Shown here in pieces: positions 24,770 to 33,756 of a DNA stretch of 64,000 nucleotides. A program made the position numbers and the translations under genes. Origin of the DNA: JBFWWP01 sp050246115 (GTDB lineage: Bacteria; Planctomycetota; UBA8108; UBA1146; JAJFFE01); the NCBI GenBank assembly GCA_050246115.1, contig JBFWWP010000001.1, positions 310,001-374,000 of the forward strand. The letters are read 5' to 3'. Below the pieces are notes generated by a model. It was not told the origin of the DNA. It saw only the letters and a program-made list of their open reading frames with translations, and searched no databases. Every line of letters starts with the position of its first letter. Position 1 is the first letter of the stretch.

Positions 24770-24968
24770 TCTCGGCCTCACCTCCGAGGCCTCGTGGCAT
24801 GAGTTCCAGTGCCCTGTCCCGTCGAGAGCTTAGACCTCGGCGGCACCCCAGGTCATGGCAACGGCCGGGCGTTCCGTGCGCCCGCGACGCTCGGTTCGAT
24901 CGAGGCCCTCGGGCGGAGGCAGTGCGTTCGCTGGTCGAACCTGGGCCCCGCTGCGAGTCGAATGGACC

Positions 24969-25679
24969 ATGACCGAACCCTTCAAATTCAGCGAAGTGAT
25001 CGAGCAGAGCACTTCCGACGTCGCGATCTCCGAGCTAGCCCGAAAGGGCTTCCAGCGGGTCAAGGTGCTCCACCGCGACACGGTCGACGCTTTGATCCGT
25101 GAGGCTGTCAGCACGGTGGTGGAAGCCCGGATCGAGGAAGCCAGTCTGCAGGATCGTGAGAAACTGCAGGCGGAGGCCAAGGCCGAGTTCAACCGGCTCG
25201 CGGTCGCGCAGCAAGCCCGCGAGAAGGAGGCTCAGGACTACCGGGAGCAACTCGCCGAGTTCGAGGTGCGGTCCGCCGGGTTGCGCGACAAGCTCGCGCA
25301 GCGCGACGCGGAGATCGCCGCGCTCCAGGAGCAACTCGAACGAAGTCGAGCCGAGTCCGGCGAGCTGCGGACTCGTGCTCTCGAGTTGGAGACGGCTCTC
25401 GGTCAGGCGCGCGTGCAAGAGTCGGGTTCCACCGAACTCCAAGCATTGCGTCAGAGCATCGAGGCACTGGCGTCCAAGATCTCACAGGGCGGTTCGATGG
25501 GGAGCTCCGGAGACAACAGTCTCGCCGATCCGACGGCTGCCATCGAATCGTTGTTCTCGCAGCTCGGGGATCTCGGCATCGAGAGCAACCTGGGTCGCGT
25601 GAAGTCAAAGAAGGCCAAGGCTGGCGGCGTCGCTGCCTCGTTGAACAAACTGAAATCCATGCAGACTGGTGAAGAATAA
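24969..25679 (+). CDS. Coiled-coil protein, partner gene of the actin-like ATPase
   Basis: This 236-aa protein has no recognised family. The ATG at 24969 opens MTEPFKFSEVIEQ; the open frame upstream is low quality. Residues ~55-170 form a long heptad-rich coiled coil (REKLQAEAKAEFNRLAVAQQ and LAQRDAEIAALQEQLERSR). A glycine-rich linker and a basic tail (VKSKKAKAGG) follow. It has no signal or membrane segment, so it is probably cytoplasmic. Its stop overlaps the ATG of the next gene (TAATG), which indicates translational coupling and suggests an adaptor or filament-binding partner of the actin homologue. Confidence 0.75.
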   Translation: MTEPFKFSEVIEQSTSDVAISELARKGFQRVKVLHRDTVDALIREAVSTVVEARIEEASLQDREKLQAEAKAEFNRLAVAQQAREKEAQDYREQLAEFEVRSAGLRDKLAQRDAEIAALQEQLERSRAESGELRTRALELETALGQARVQESGSTELQALRQSIEALASKISQGGSMGSSGDNSLADPTAAIESLFSQLGDLGIESNLGRVKSKKAKAGGVAASLNKLKSMQTGEE

Positions 25680-26806
25680 TGGAGAAGCAAGACGAACTCA
25701 TCGAACTGTCGGAGGCGAATTTCTCGTTCGAGACGAAGGAGAGCGAATCGGTGAATCCCCATGTTGAAGTGACGTCCTCGGTAGGTGCCGAGCGAAACAC
25801 GAAATCCACGACCCGGTTGGCCCTGGGACGAGGGCTCGACGTGGGTACGGCAAACCTCGTCGCGGCTGCGCAGACCGTTGATGGCGAAGTCAACATCTGC
25901 CTGCAGCGCAACGCGTTCATCGACATTGCACCCGAAGATCACACCCGCAACATGCTGAACCAGCTCGGGGTGCCCTACATCGAGATCAACGGCAACATGG
26001 TCGTGGTCGGTGATCACGCGTTCAAGTTGGCCAATGTCTTCAACCGCGCGACGCGGCGCCCCATGAAGGATGGCATGATCAGCTCGCAAGAGGCGGACGC
26101 GATGCCGATCGAGCAGCTGTTGCTCCAGAACCTACTGGGCGAGCCGACCCGGGAGGGAGAGGTGTGCTACTTCACCATCCCCGCCGATCCCATCGATGCC
26201 GACCTGAACGTCATCTATCACAAGGGTGTGTTCAGCGGGCTGTTGCGCGGGCTCAAGTACACGCCGAAGGCCTTGCTCGAGGGACACGCGGTCGTGTACT
26301 CCGAGCTGGCGGAGGATGACTTCACCGGCATCGGGATCTCGTGCGGCGGCGGCATGTTCAACATCTGCGTGGCATACCAGGCGATTCCGGCGGTCTCGTT
26401 CGCGACCACGCGGGGCGGGGACTGGATCGACAAGAACGTTGCCCAGGTGCTCGGGGTGTCGGCGTCGCGCGCCACGAGCATCAAGGAACGTGGCATCGAC
26501 ATCACCAAGCCGAAGAATCGCGAGGAGGAGGCGGTCGAGATCTACTACCGCAACCTGATCGCCTACACGCTCGAGAACATCAAGAAGCGCTTCATGCAGG
26601 CGGCCGATCGCCCCAACTTCAGCGAGCCGATCAGCATCGTGTGCGCGGGCGGGACGTCGTTGGTGGGAGGCTTCATCGAAGTGTTCCAGGACGAGTTCAA
26701 GAACATCAACTTCCCGATCGAGGTGAAGGACATTCGCTTGGCCGAGGACCCGCTCTATACCGTCGCCAAAGGCTGTCTGGTGGCGGCTCTGTCCGAGTCG
26801 GCCTAA
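25679..26806 (+). CDS. Actin-like ATPase (MreB/ParM-type fold), divergent family
   Basis: This 375-aa protein follows a ~45-aa charged, disordered N-terminal extension. The actin/Hsp70 ATPase motifs are present: phosphate-1 (RGLDVGTANLVAAA), an MreB-like RRPMKDGMI, phosphate-2 (GIGISCGGGMFNICVA), GGDWIDKNVAQ and the adenosine motif (CAGGTSLVGGFIEVF). No MreB-type amphipathic membrane N-terminus is visible. mreC, mreD and rodA are absent, so this is probably not the cell-shape MreB. The upstream coiled-coil gene overlaps it. A filament positioning or segregating cargo, as in ParM or MamK systems, is an inference. Confidence 0.82.
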   Translation: MEKQDELIELSEANFSFETKESESVNPHVEVTSSVGAERNTKSTTRLALGRGLDVGTANLVAAAQTVDGEVNICLQRNAFIDIAPEDHTRNMLNQLGVPYIEINGNMVVVGDHAFKLANVFNRATRRPMKDGMISSQEADAMPIEQLLLQNLLGEPTREGEVCYFTIPADPIDADLNVIYHKGVFSGLLRGLKYTPKALLEGHAVVYSELAEDDFTGIGISCGGGMFNICVAYQAIPAVSFATTRGGDWIDKNVAQVLGVSASRATSIKERGIDITKPKNREEEAVEIYYRNLIAYTLENIKKRFMQAADRPNFSEPISIVCAGGTSLVGGFIEVFQDEFKNINFPIEVKDIRLAEDPLYTVAKGCLVAALSESA

Positions 26807-27173
26807 GGAGTAGCCACTCCGTCCAGGTCTCGTTCGACGGGCTCGATCCTCCCTTGGCGGCGGATCGGGCCCGTCGTCGTTGCGGCCCCGGTGCCCGGCA
26901 CTTTGGAGCCGTCGCGCGCCCGGCGGACGGCCGCTTCCCGCCCCTGGGATCGACCCTCCCGGACGCACTCGGGGCGCGCCTCTCGGTTCGAGAAACCCGC
27001 CACTTAGCCCACCGCATGTATTGACCTCGGTCGCCGGTTTTCTTAACTTCCGCCCAGGCTAGGGGCAAGGAACGGCCGGGAACGGTTCCCGGAAGTCACG
27101 GTTCCTGCCACCCACGGAGCCGGACACACTGCCCGGAGGGGGGAAATCCGGCGGCAAGTCATGGAGGCTTCTC
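26807..27173. other. Intergenic region upstream of the TRL-like gene
   Basis: These 367 bp carry no supported ORF. A small inverted repeat (GGAGT-AGCC-ACTCC) directly follows the actin-like gene stop, and a promoter lies at 27021-27049. Confidence 0.5.
27021..27049 (+). promoter_or_regulatory. Sigma-70-type promoter for the TRL-like lipoprotein
   Basis: TTGACC (27021-27026), a 17-nt spacer and TAACTT (27044-27049), about 120 nt upstream of the start codon. Confidence 0.55.
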
Positions 27174-27497
27174 ATGCGGAATGTGGCACTGCTGCTCGCG
27201 GTCTGCGGTTTGTTGTTTGCGTCCGGTTGCGCCGGCGGCCCGAGCCCGGTCAACGGCTTCCTCTACTCGGACTACTCGTACCCGGGCTACTACGCCGGCG
27301 CGAGTGACAACGGTCCCGGCAGCAAGGAAGGCTCGGCGACGGCGAACAGCATCCTCGGCTGGGTGGCGACGGGCGACGCCAGCATCAAGGCTGCCTGCAA
27401 CGATGGTCGGATCAGCAAGATCCACACCGTCGATCACCACCTGAAGAACATTCTCGGAATCTGGGCCGAGTGGACCACCAAGGTCACCGGCGAGTAG
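27174..27497 (+). CDS. TRL-like family lipoprotein
   Basis: This 107-aa protein starts at an ATG with a lipoprotein signal (LLLAVCGLLFASGC-AGG). The mature part begins SPVNGFLYSDYSYPGYYAG and ends HHLKNILGIWAEWTTKVTGE. The GFLYSD...GSATANSILGWVATGDASIKAA...ISKIHTVDHH pattern matches the TRL (tRNA-associated locus)-like family; function is unknown. It has its own promoter and a strong terminator, so it is a single-gene transcript. Confidence 0.8.
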   Translation: MRNVALLLAVCGLLFASGCAGGPSPVNGFLYSDYSYPGYYAGASDNGPGSKEGSATANSILGWVATGDASIKAACNDGRISKIHTVDHHLKNILGIWAEWTTKVTGE

Positions 27498-27545
27498 TCG
27501 CCGCGGACTCTCCCGAGCGATCTGACCTCGGGCCAGGGATCGTGA

Positions 27546-27586
27546 AGAGGGCGGCGGGCCATCGGCCCGCGGCCCTCTTTCTTTTG
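27546..27586 (+). terminator. Strong rho-independent terminator
   Basis: A 15-bp stem with one mismatch (AGAGGGC-G-GCGGGCC, loop ATC, complementary arm) is followed by TTTCTTTT. It ends the TRL-like transcript. Confidence 0.88.
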
Positions 27587-27628
27587 CGGATACGGTCGTG
27601 TCTTCGCGACCGACCCACGTCGATCGCG

Positions 27629-28600
27629 GTGCGTCTTCTCGGCGGGGCCATGCTGTTCGTCGCGAGCTGGGGTGCCAGCGCTTCGCCGGTCGCAGCTCAG
27701 GCGCTGCCGACTCGGGGTGCCGTCCCCGACGGGTACGACGTGGTCGACTTCGGCACCTGGCGTTGGGCGTCGCCGGGTGGACGCATCCCCCCCGAGCCGG
27801 AGTTTGGCGACTTCTTCGTCCGAACCGTGGATCGGGTCCGCAAGGCGCTGAATGCCCAGCAGCCGCGGATTCCCCTCGTCGTCGTGACCGCCAGCCGCTC
27901 GGCGTTCGTGGAGACGATCCGGCGTTACGGCGCGGACGCGCCTTCCGACGCGACCCTGGCCGTCGCGTTTCCACTGCGCGACATCATGATCCTCGACGGC
28001 GAGCGCTTGCGCTTCGGTTGGCTTCTGGAGTACCCGGAGACCGTCGCTCACGAGGTAGTGCACTTGGTGCTGGGTGAAGGCGGGGCCGGGGTTCCCCGTT
28101 GGTACCACGAGGGGCTCGCTCAGTGGCTGAGCGGGAGGCGGCTGGACACGCGCGCGACGAACGCACTAGCACACCTCGCCACCCGGCGCGAGTTGCCGCC
28201 GCTGTCCGACCTGTCGCGTTTCATGACCTCCTCCCACCACATGGAGAGCGTTCTGTACCAACAGAGCCTCTCGGTCGTGGAGGCGATCGAACGCTTGCAT
28301 GGCCCCCAGGTCCACGCGCAGATCCTCGCGGGCCTGCGCGCGGGGCTCGACTTCGGGGCCGCTTACCAGGCGGCGACCGGCGGGTCATTGGCGACGGACG
28401 AGGAAGAGTGGCTTCGGCATCTCGCCGCGCAGTTCTCTTGGTTGACGTTGTGGGTGCTCGAGATCACGCTGTTTCGGGTGCTGGCAGTTGGCGTTCTGGT
28501 CGCGTTCGGGGTCGAGGCTTGGCGTCGGCGGCGGCGCCTGCGGCGCATGGCCGAGTCGGAGCGCGACGAGGAAGCTGGGGAGAGCGGGGAACTACCTTGA
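27629..28600 (+). CDS. Membrane-anchored zinc metallopeptidase (peptidase MA-like)
   Basis: The reading frame is open from 27470, but the terminator at 27546-27586 rules out the far start. GTG 27629 or ATG 27650 gives a signal peptide (MLFVASWGASASPVAAQA). The body has the gluzincin motif HEVVH plus the downstream zinc ligand Glu in WYHEGLAQW. Near the C-terminus a transmembrane helix (LWVLEITLFRVLAVGVLVAF) is followed by a very basic tail. The peptidase domain is thus outside the cytoplasm and anchored at its C-terminus; the substrate is unknown. The stop overlaps the TTG of the next gene (TTGA). Confidence 0.75.
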   Translation: MRLLGGAMLFVASWGASASPVAAQALPTRGAVPDGYDVVDFGTWRWASPGGRIPPEPEFGDFFVRTVDRVRKALNAQQPRIPLVVVTASRSAFVETIRRYGADAPSDATLAVAFPLRDIMILDGERLRFGWLLEYPETVAHEVVHLVLGEGGAGVPRWYHEGLAQWLSGRRLDTRATNALAHLATRRELPPLSDLSRFMTSSHHMESVLYQQSLSVVEAIERLHGPQVHAQILAGLRAGLDFGAAYQAATGGSLATDEEEWLRHLAAQFSWLTLWVLEITLFRVLAVGVLVAFGVEAWRRRRRLRRMAESERDEEAGESGELP

Positions 28601-29682
28601 GTTTGTCGACGATTCCCTACCTTCGGTGGGCCAAGACCGAACAGCGTCGCGGCGAGATCTTGCTGACTCTCAGCGCGACCCCTGCGGTGGATTGGGCGGA
28701 CATTGAGCTCGATCCGGCCGAGCTCGAACTCTGCCGATACAGCGCCTATGGCGACGCGGCGCTCCTCGCCGGACTGGCCGCCGAGGTCGGCGGAGCCGAA
28801 GACCAAGTGCTTCTGGCCGCTTCGGCCTCGCACGTCCACTTCTGTTTCGCTGCTGCGCACCTGAGCCCGGGCGATCGTGTGCTGTACGAGTCGCCGGGTT
28901 ACCTTCCCTTGGTCGACTCGCTCTCCATGTTCCAGGTCGAAGCGGTGCGTTTCGAACGGCGCTTCGAAGACGGGTTCGCGTTGCCGGTCGAACGTCTCGC
29001 CGGGGTCGTCGAACAGATGTGCCCGCGTCTCGTCTTGGTCACCAATCTCCACAATCCCAGCGGCGTCGCCTTGACCGAGGCGGAACGTCGGTTTCTCGTC
29101 CAACTGTGCGAGCGCTTCGGCGTCCTGGTCCTGTGCGACGAGGTGTACCGTCCGTTCCTCGATCCCGATCCGGGGCCCCTGAGCCGATTGCATCCCGGCA
29201 TCGTCTCGGTGAACAGCTTCAACAAGGCCTATGGGCTCCCGCAGATTCGCGTGGGGTGGGGCCATGGTAGCCGCACGGCCGTGGAGCGCGCTCGACGCGT
29301 GCTCGACGCCACGACGGTTCACAACTCTTGCTTGAGCGACCAAGTGGCGGCCGCGGCGTGGCGTCATCGGGACGCGCTCGTGCGCCGCAGCCGCGCTCTG
29401 GCGCAGACCTCCTGGGCCGTGACCGAACCGTGGCTGCGAGCGTCGGCCATCGACTACGTCGCCCCCGACGGTGGAGTCGTCTGCTTTCCGCGCGTTCCGG
29501 CGCCGTTTGCGGATGCCGACGCACTGCGCGAAGCCCTGCTCGAGGTGGGAGTGGGCGTCACCCCCGGCCGGTTCTTCGAGTCCCCGTCCCATTTTCGGTT
29601 GGGTTTCGGGATGCCGCCCGCTCGGCTGAACGACGCGCAGTCCCGAATCTCGGCAGTCCTTGCCGGTAGGATCTCCCGCTGA
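28597..29682 (+). CDS. PLP-dependent aminotransferase (class I/II fold)
   Basis: This 361-aa protein starts at TTG 28597, which overlaps the previous stop codon and has GGGGA 6 nt upstream. Fold-type I landmarks are NLHNPSGVALT (the NPSG turn), LVLCDEVYRPF (the Asp contacting the PLP nitrogen) and the Schiff-base Lys in SFNKAYGLPQIRVGW, with RLGFG near the C-terminus binding the carboxylate. The substrate cannot be told from sequence. It is translationally coupled to the metallopeptidase, and a terminator follows. Confidence 0.85.
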   Translation: MSLSTIPYLRWAKTEQRRGEILLTLSATPAVDWADIELDPAELELCRYSAYGDAALLAGLAAEVGGAEDQVLLAASASHVHFCFAAAHLSPGDRVLYESPGYLPLVDSLSMFQVEAVRFERRFEDGFALPVERLAGVVEQMCPRLVLVTNLHNPSGVALTEAERRFLVQLCERFGVLVLCDEVYRPFLDPDPGPLSRLHPGIVSVNSFNKAYGLPQIRVGWGHGSRTAVERARRVLDATTVHNSCLSDQVAAAAWRHRDALVRRSRALAQTSWAVTEPWLRASAIDYVAPDGGVVCFPRVPAPFADADALREALLEVGVGVTPGRFFESPSHFRLGFGMPPARLNDAQSRISAVLAGRISR

Positions 29683-29855
29683 CGGGCGCGACGCCCGTCC
29701 CTTCGGCCCCGCGCTGGCGTCGCTGCAGGCTGTTCGAAGCCGCAGTGTCGCCGTAGCTAAGGTCGGAATGCGGGCGCGCGCGGCGCGCCGGCCCCCGGCT
29801 TGCCATCCATCCCACGAAGCTCGATCCAAGATCCCGAGTCCACCCCCTTTCCCGT

Positions 29856-29893
29856 GGGAGCCCCGTCCGCCGGCGGGCTCCCTTTCTTCTTTT
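29856..29893 (+). terminator. Rho-independent terminator after the aminotransferase gene
   Basis: GGGAGCCC (29856-29863) pairs with GGGCTCCC (29875-29882), followed by TTTCTTCTTTT. Confidence 0.85.
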
Positions 29894-29951
29894 GGTGGGA
29901 CTCGCTCGCCTCTCCTCGGAGTTCCGACTTTCCCCTGGACGCGTTCTCAAC

Positions 29952-29957
29952 TATAGT
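29952..29957 (+). promoter_or_regulatory. Candidate -10 box for the phasin-like gene
   Basis: TATAGT with a weak -35 candidate (TTTCCC) 17 nt upstream; the start site would lie about 90 nt before the gene. Confidence 0.4.
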
Positions 29958-30051
29958 CCTGAGCGTAGTTTCGCCGTGGCGTGCGTCCCCCGCGAGCGGT
30001 GCGGTCGCCGCGTCCTCCTCTCATTCGCAGTCCCCGCTGGAGGAAAGTTCC

Positions 30052-30351
30052 ATGATCGACTCGGTGAAGAATCTGTTGCTCGCAGGTCTCGGCGCGATCA
30101 GCTACTCCCAAGAGAAGCTCAAGGGCACGATCGACGACCTGATCGCCAAAGGTGAACTCACCCGCGAGCAAGGGGAGAAGGTCGTAGCCGATTGGGTCGA
30201 GCGCGGTCGCGACGAGAAGGACCAGTGGTCGGAACGATTCCAAGACGAGGTTCGGAGAATCGTCGAGAAAGTGGGCGCCGTCAGTCGCCAGGACTTCGAC
30301 GCGTTGCGCGCGCGAGTCGCGGAACTCGAGAAGAAACTCACACGGCACTAG
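30052..30351 (+). CDS. Phasin-like (polyhydroxyalkanoate granule) protein
   Basis: This 99-aa protein starts at ATG 30052 with an excellent SD (GGAGGAAAG). It matches the PhaF/PhaI-type phasin family: an amphipathic N-terminal helix (IDSVKNLLLAGLGAISYSQE), a middle with GELTREQGEKVV, and the C-terminal heptad segment FDALRARVAELEKKL. Phasins coat PHA granules, but small proteins of this family occur in genomes without PHA synthase, and no phaC lies nearby. The following UbiB-family gene starts 115 bp downstream in the same direction. Confidence 0.75.
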   Translation: MIDSVKNLLLAGLGAISYSQEKLKGTIDDLIAKGELTREQGEKVVADWVERGRDEKDQWSERFQDEVRRIVEKVGAVSRQDFDALRARVAELEKKLTRH

Positions 30352-30465
30352 CTCGGCTGGCGGACGACTCACGAGGCACGGGCTCGAGCCCTCGGAAGCA
30401 CCGTCAGCGGGCCCAGTAAGCGATTCGGACAAGGCGCAGCGAGTGCGGCGGGCGGCGATGAGAGA

Positions 30466-32130
30466 GTGAGGGGACGAGAAGTGCTGCGGTCGATCCGCAC
30501 GATTCGAAACATCCCTCGGCTCAAGGACATCTCCTTCATCCTGCTCAAGCACGGTTTCTATCAAGTCGGGAGCCAGCTCGGGGCGCCGTTTCGGCTTCGG
30601 TTGCGCGGCATGTTCCGGCTGCCGTCCACCAAGGCCCCTTTGACCCAAGCGGCGCGACTCCGTCTGGCGTTTCAAGAGCTGGGTCCCACCTTCATCAAGC
30701 TCGGGCAGCTGATCGCGAGTCGCCCAGACCTGTTCCCGGCCGTGCTCGTCCAGGAGTTCACGAAGCTCGAGGATCGGGTCAGTGCGATTCCCTTCACCGA
30801 AGTGCAGGCGATTCTCGACCGCGAACTCGGTAGTGGTTCGAGCCGCCACTTCCGTTCCATCGATCCCGAGCCGTTGGCGTCGGCGAGCGTGGCGCAGGTG
30901 CATCGCGCGACGCTGGTCGATGGCACAGAGGTGGTGCTCAAGGTCCAGAAGCCCGACCTCGATCACATCGTTCAACGCGACATGGAGATTCTGGCCTTGG
31001 TCGCCGACGGCTTGGCGCGAACGGAGGAACTCGAGGCCTTCGACCCACGAGGAATCGTTGCGGAGGCCAAGCGGGCGCTGCAGCGTGAGCTCAACTTCAA
31101 CTTCGAACGCAACGCGCTCGAGCGGGTGCGCGCCAACTTCGCGGGCGACCCAGTGCTCAAGGTACCGGCGACCTACGGCGAACTGTCGACGCCACGATTG
31201 CTGGTGATGGAGTACATGAGCGGCGTCTCGGTGCGCAAGCACCAGGCGTCAGCGGAAGAGTCGCGAGTCCTGGCGCGCGAGTGCGTGCGCATCTTGTTCG
31301 AGATGATCTTTCGCGACGGCTACTTCCACGGCGATCCGCACCCCGGGAACATCCTCGTGCTCACCGATGGTCGCCTGGGTTGGATCGACTTTGGCTCCAT
31401 GGGACTCTTCACCGTGGAGATGCGTGGACGATTGGTGCGACTGCTCCGAGCGCTGATCGATCGCGACTACACCCGTGTTGCTCGCCAGGTCCTCAAGTTC
31501 GGCCGCCCGCTCGGCGAGATCTCGCTGTTCGACTTCTCCCAGGATCTGGCGAGTCGCCTGGACCCGTTCTTTGGGTTGTCGCTGCGGGACATCAACGTGG
31601 GTGAGTTGTTCCAGACCGTGATGGACCTCGCCCGGGATCATCGCATCAGCATTGCCCCGGGGTTGGTCCTGATGACCCGTTGCTTGGTTCTGATGGAGGG
31701 CTTGGCCAAGCAGCTGGACCCGGATCTCGACACCATGGAGGTGCTGGAACCGCTTGCGTCACGGTACGTGCGCGAGCGGCTGCGGCCCGACCGGGCGCTC
31801 GAAGAGGTGGTCGACAAGTTCGCAGAGTTGGCGGCCACCGTCTGGGAGTACCCGCAGCATCTCTCCGAGATCCTGCGCCAGCTCTCGCAGGGGCGCCTCA
31901 ACATGCATACCGAAGTGGAAGGGGTCGAAGGCCTGAACGAGCGCCTGGAGCACAGCTCGAACACGGTATCGCACGCGGTGATCTTCGCCTCCATTCTGAT
32001 TTCGTCCTCCATGGTCATGAGCCTAGACGTGGGACCGTCGGTGGGTGGCGCGCCGGTCGTCGCGATCGTCGGCTACTTGATCGCGGGCTTGATGGGCCTC
32101 TGGACCTTGCTCCGGATCCTCAAGGAGTAG
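30466..32130 (+). CDS. ABC1/UbiB/ADCK-family atypical kinase
   Basis: This 554-aa protein starts at GTG 30466. Family hallmarks are the KxGQ motif in GPTFIKLGQLIASRPD, the Ala-rich loop ASASVAQVHRA that replaces the P-loop, VVLKVQKP with the ATP-binding Lys, and the catalytic GYFHGDPHPGNILV and WIDFGSMG. Two C-terminal transmembrane helices (FASILISSSMVMSL; VAIVGYLIAGLMGLWTLL) anchor it in the membrane. Relatives support ubiquinone or other isoprenoid-lipid metabolism. No quinone biosynthesis gene is adjacent, so the exact role is open. Confidence 0.9.
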   Translation: MRGREVLRSIRTIRNIPRLKDISFILLKHGFYQVGSQLGAPFRLRLRGMFRLPSTKAPLTQAARLRLAFQELGPTFIKLGQLIASRPDLFPAVLVQEFTKLEDRVSAIPFTEVQAILDRELGSGSSRHFRSIDPEPLASASVAQVHRATLVDGTEVVLKVQKPDLDHIVQRDMEILALVADGLARTEELEAFDPRGIVAEAKRALQRELNFNFERNALERVRANFAGDPVLKVPATYGELSTPRLLVMEYMSGVSVRKHQASAEESRVLARECVRILFEMIFRDGYFHGDPHPGNILVLTDGRLGWIDFGSMGLFTVEMRGRLVRLLRALIDRDYTRVARQVLKFGRPLGEISLFDFSQDLASRLDPFFGLSLRDINVGELFQTVMDLARDHRISIAPGLVLMTRCLVLMEGLAKQLDPDLDTMEVLEPLASRYVRERLRPDRALEEVVDKFAELAATVWEYPQHLSEILRQLSQGRLNMHTEVEGVEGLNERLEHSSNTVSHAVIFASILISSSMVMSLDVGPSVGGAPVVAIVGYLIAGLMGLWTLLRILKE

Positions 32131-32284
32131 TGCCGCGCGCGCCGTCTTGCGGTACATTCAGCCAAACCCCCCGGAGCCTGGGCAGCGTGGCCGCAGGCTT
32201 GGCGTTGGTCGAGAGCCCAGGTTTCGACCAGGCCTTCGAGTTTGTCGGGCCGTGCGGCCCCACGAGCGACGAGAGAGACGAAAC

Positions 32285-33715
32285 GTGACCGCGTTGGAAC
32301 GCAATCAGACCGCGAGAACACCGTACCCAATGGCGCTGGCGCCCGCGTCGGCCGCCACCGTAGCGCGCGACCGTCGGGTGTACTTCGAGGTCTTTGGCTG
32401 TCAGATGAACAAGCTCGACGCGGAACTCATGCTCGAGTCGATGATCGAGCGCGGCTACGCCTTGACTCATGACGCGAGCGAAGCCGGAGTCATCTTGTTC
32501 AACACCTGCTCGATCCGCGAGCACTCCGAGGATCGCGTCTATTCCCGCATCGGGGCGCTCCGGCGACGCAAGGCGGCCGAACCCGAGCTCGTGATCGGGT
32601 TGTTGGGCTGCATCGCGCAGCACCGCGAGGAGCAGCTGCTCAAGCGTCTGCCGCACGTCGACTTGATCGTGGGTACGCGAGAGTTCCACCGTGTTCCGGA
32701 CCTCGTCGACGAAGTCCGAGGAACGCACCGCCCGCTGGTGGCGACCGAGCTGGACTCGCCCTTCGAGTTTCAACGGCGCCGCAACCTGGGTCCCAATCCC
32801 TATCAAGCCTATGTGTCGGTGATGCGCGGCTGCGACATGGTCTGCACCTACTGTGTCGTCCCGACCACCCGCGGCAAGGAGCTCTCGCGACCGCCTACGG
32901 AGATCCTGGATGAGTGTCGGCGACTCGCCGACCAAGGAGTGCGGGAGGTGACGTTCCTGGGACAGACGGTGAACTCGTACGGCAAGCGACTCGAGTCGCC
33001 GGGAGTCGGATTGCACACGCTCCTCCGCGGGGTCGAGACCATCGGTGGTTTGGAGCGCGTACGCTTCATCACCTCGCATCCGCGCTTCATGCGGCCGACG
33101 TTGATCGAGGCCATGGCTCAATGTCGCAAGAGCTGCGAGTACTTGCACCTGCCGGTGCAGTCGGGGAGCGATACGGTGCTCGCTCGAATGAAGCGGACGT
33201 ACACCCGCGAGTACTACCTCGATCGTGTCGAGCGGCTCCGCAGCGCGATTCCGAACTTGGTGCTCGCTACCGACTTCATCGTCGGCTTCCCCGGCGAGAC
33301 CGAGCGGGAGTTCGAGGAGTCGTTGGCGCTGATCGGCGACGCTCGAATCGAGGGCGGCTATGTGTTCAAGTACTCACCGCGGCCAGGTACTGCCTCGTAC
33401 GCCATGGTCGACGATGTCCCCGAGGAAACGAAGAAAGTACGCCACCAAGCAATGCTCGCCGAGCTGCAGCGCGTGCAGGAGGCCGCCCACCGACGCCGGA
33501 TCGGTTGTCGTGAGCAGGTGCTCGTCGAGGGACCTTCGAAGTCCGATCCCACGCGTCTCATGGGAAGAACGCGCGACTTCCGGATCGTCGTATGGCCGGC
33601 CGGAGCGAACGACAAGCCCGGGGATCTGGTCGACGTCGTCGTCGAGAGCGTCACGTCACTGACGCTCTTGGGGCGGAGGGTCGACGGTGCCGATCGACGC
33701 GCCCAGGTGGTTTGA
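32285..33715 (+). CDS. miaB: tRNA-2-methylthio-N6-dimethylallyladenosine synthase MiaB
   Basis: This radical-SAM methylthiotransferase adds the 2-methylthio group to i6A37 of tRNA. GTG 32285 gives 476 aa; the in-frame extension to 32147 is unlike the family. The N-terminal UPF0004 domain has its three cluster Cys (FGCQMN, NTCSIREH, LLGCIAQ). The radical-SAM motif is C-x3-C-x2-C in MRGCDMVCTYCVV, followed by FLGQTVNSYG, HLPVQSGSDTVL and IVGFPGETE. A TRAM domain covers about the last 60 residues. YFEVFGCQMN identifies MiaB rather than RimO or MtaB. Confidence 0.93.
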   Translation: MTALERNQTARTPYPMALAPASAATVARDRRVYFEVFGCQMNKLDAELMLESMIERGYALTHDASEAGVILFNTCSIREHSEDRVYSRIGALRRRKAAEPELVIGLLGCIAQHREEQLLKRLPHVDLIVGTREFHRVPDLVDEVRGTHRPLVATELDSPFEFQRRRNLGPNPYQAYVSVMRGCDMVCTYCVVPTTRGKELSRPPTEILDECRRLADQGVREVTFLGQTVNSYGKRLESPGVGLHTLLRGVETIGGLERVRFITSHPRFMRPTLIEAMAQCRKSCEYLHLPVQSGSDTVLARMKRTYTREYYLDRVERLRSAIPNLVLATDFIVGFPGETEREFEESLALIGDARIEGGYVFKYSPRPGTASYAMVDDVPEETKKVRHQAMLAELQRVQEAAHRRRIGCREQVLVEGPSKSDPTRLMGRTRDFRIVVWPAGANDKPGDLVDVVVESVTSLTLLGRRVDGADRRAQVV

Positions 33716-33756
33716 GCCCAGGGACGTTGCTGTGAGACCAAACTGCGGATCACACC

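Larger units (their letters stand above)
24475..24968. other. Intergenic region with solo MITE end and promoter
   Basis: These 494 bp hold no supported gene. They contain a single MITE terminus (24613-24631) and an extended -10 promoter (24739-24769) for the coiled-coil/actin operon. The rest is GC-rich and unassigned. Confidence 0.6.
29683..30051. other. Intergenic region with terminator and phasin promoter
   Basis: These 369 bp hold a rho-independent terminator (29856-29893), a -10-like TATAGT at 29952-29957 and an SD (GGAGGAAAG) for the next gene; nothing else was recognised. Confidence 0.6.

Noticed and set aside
26800..26825. CTAAGGAGTAGCC after the actin-like gene stop, resembling a MITE end
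   Set aside because: Only about 9 bp match the target plus terminus before divergence, too short to claim a remnant.
27470..27628. N-terminal extension of the metallopeptidase from 27470
   Set aside because: It would place a strong rho-independent terminator inside the coding region and removes a sensible signal peptide.
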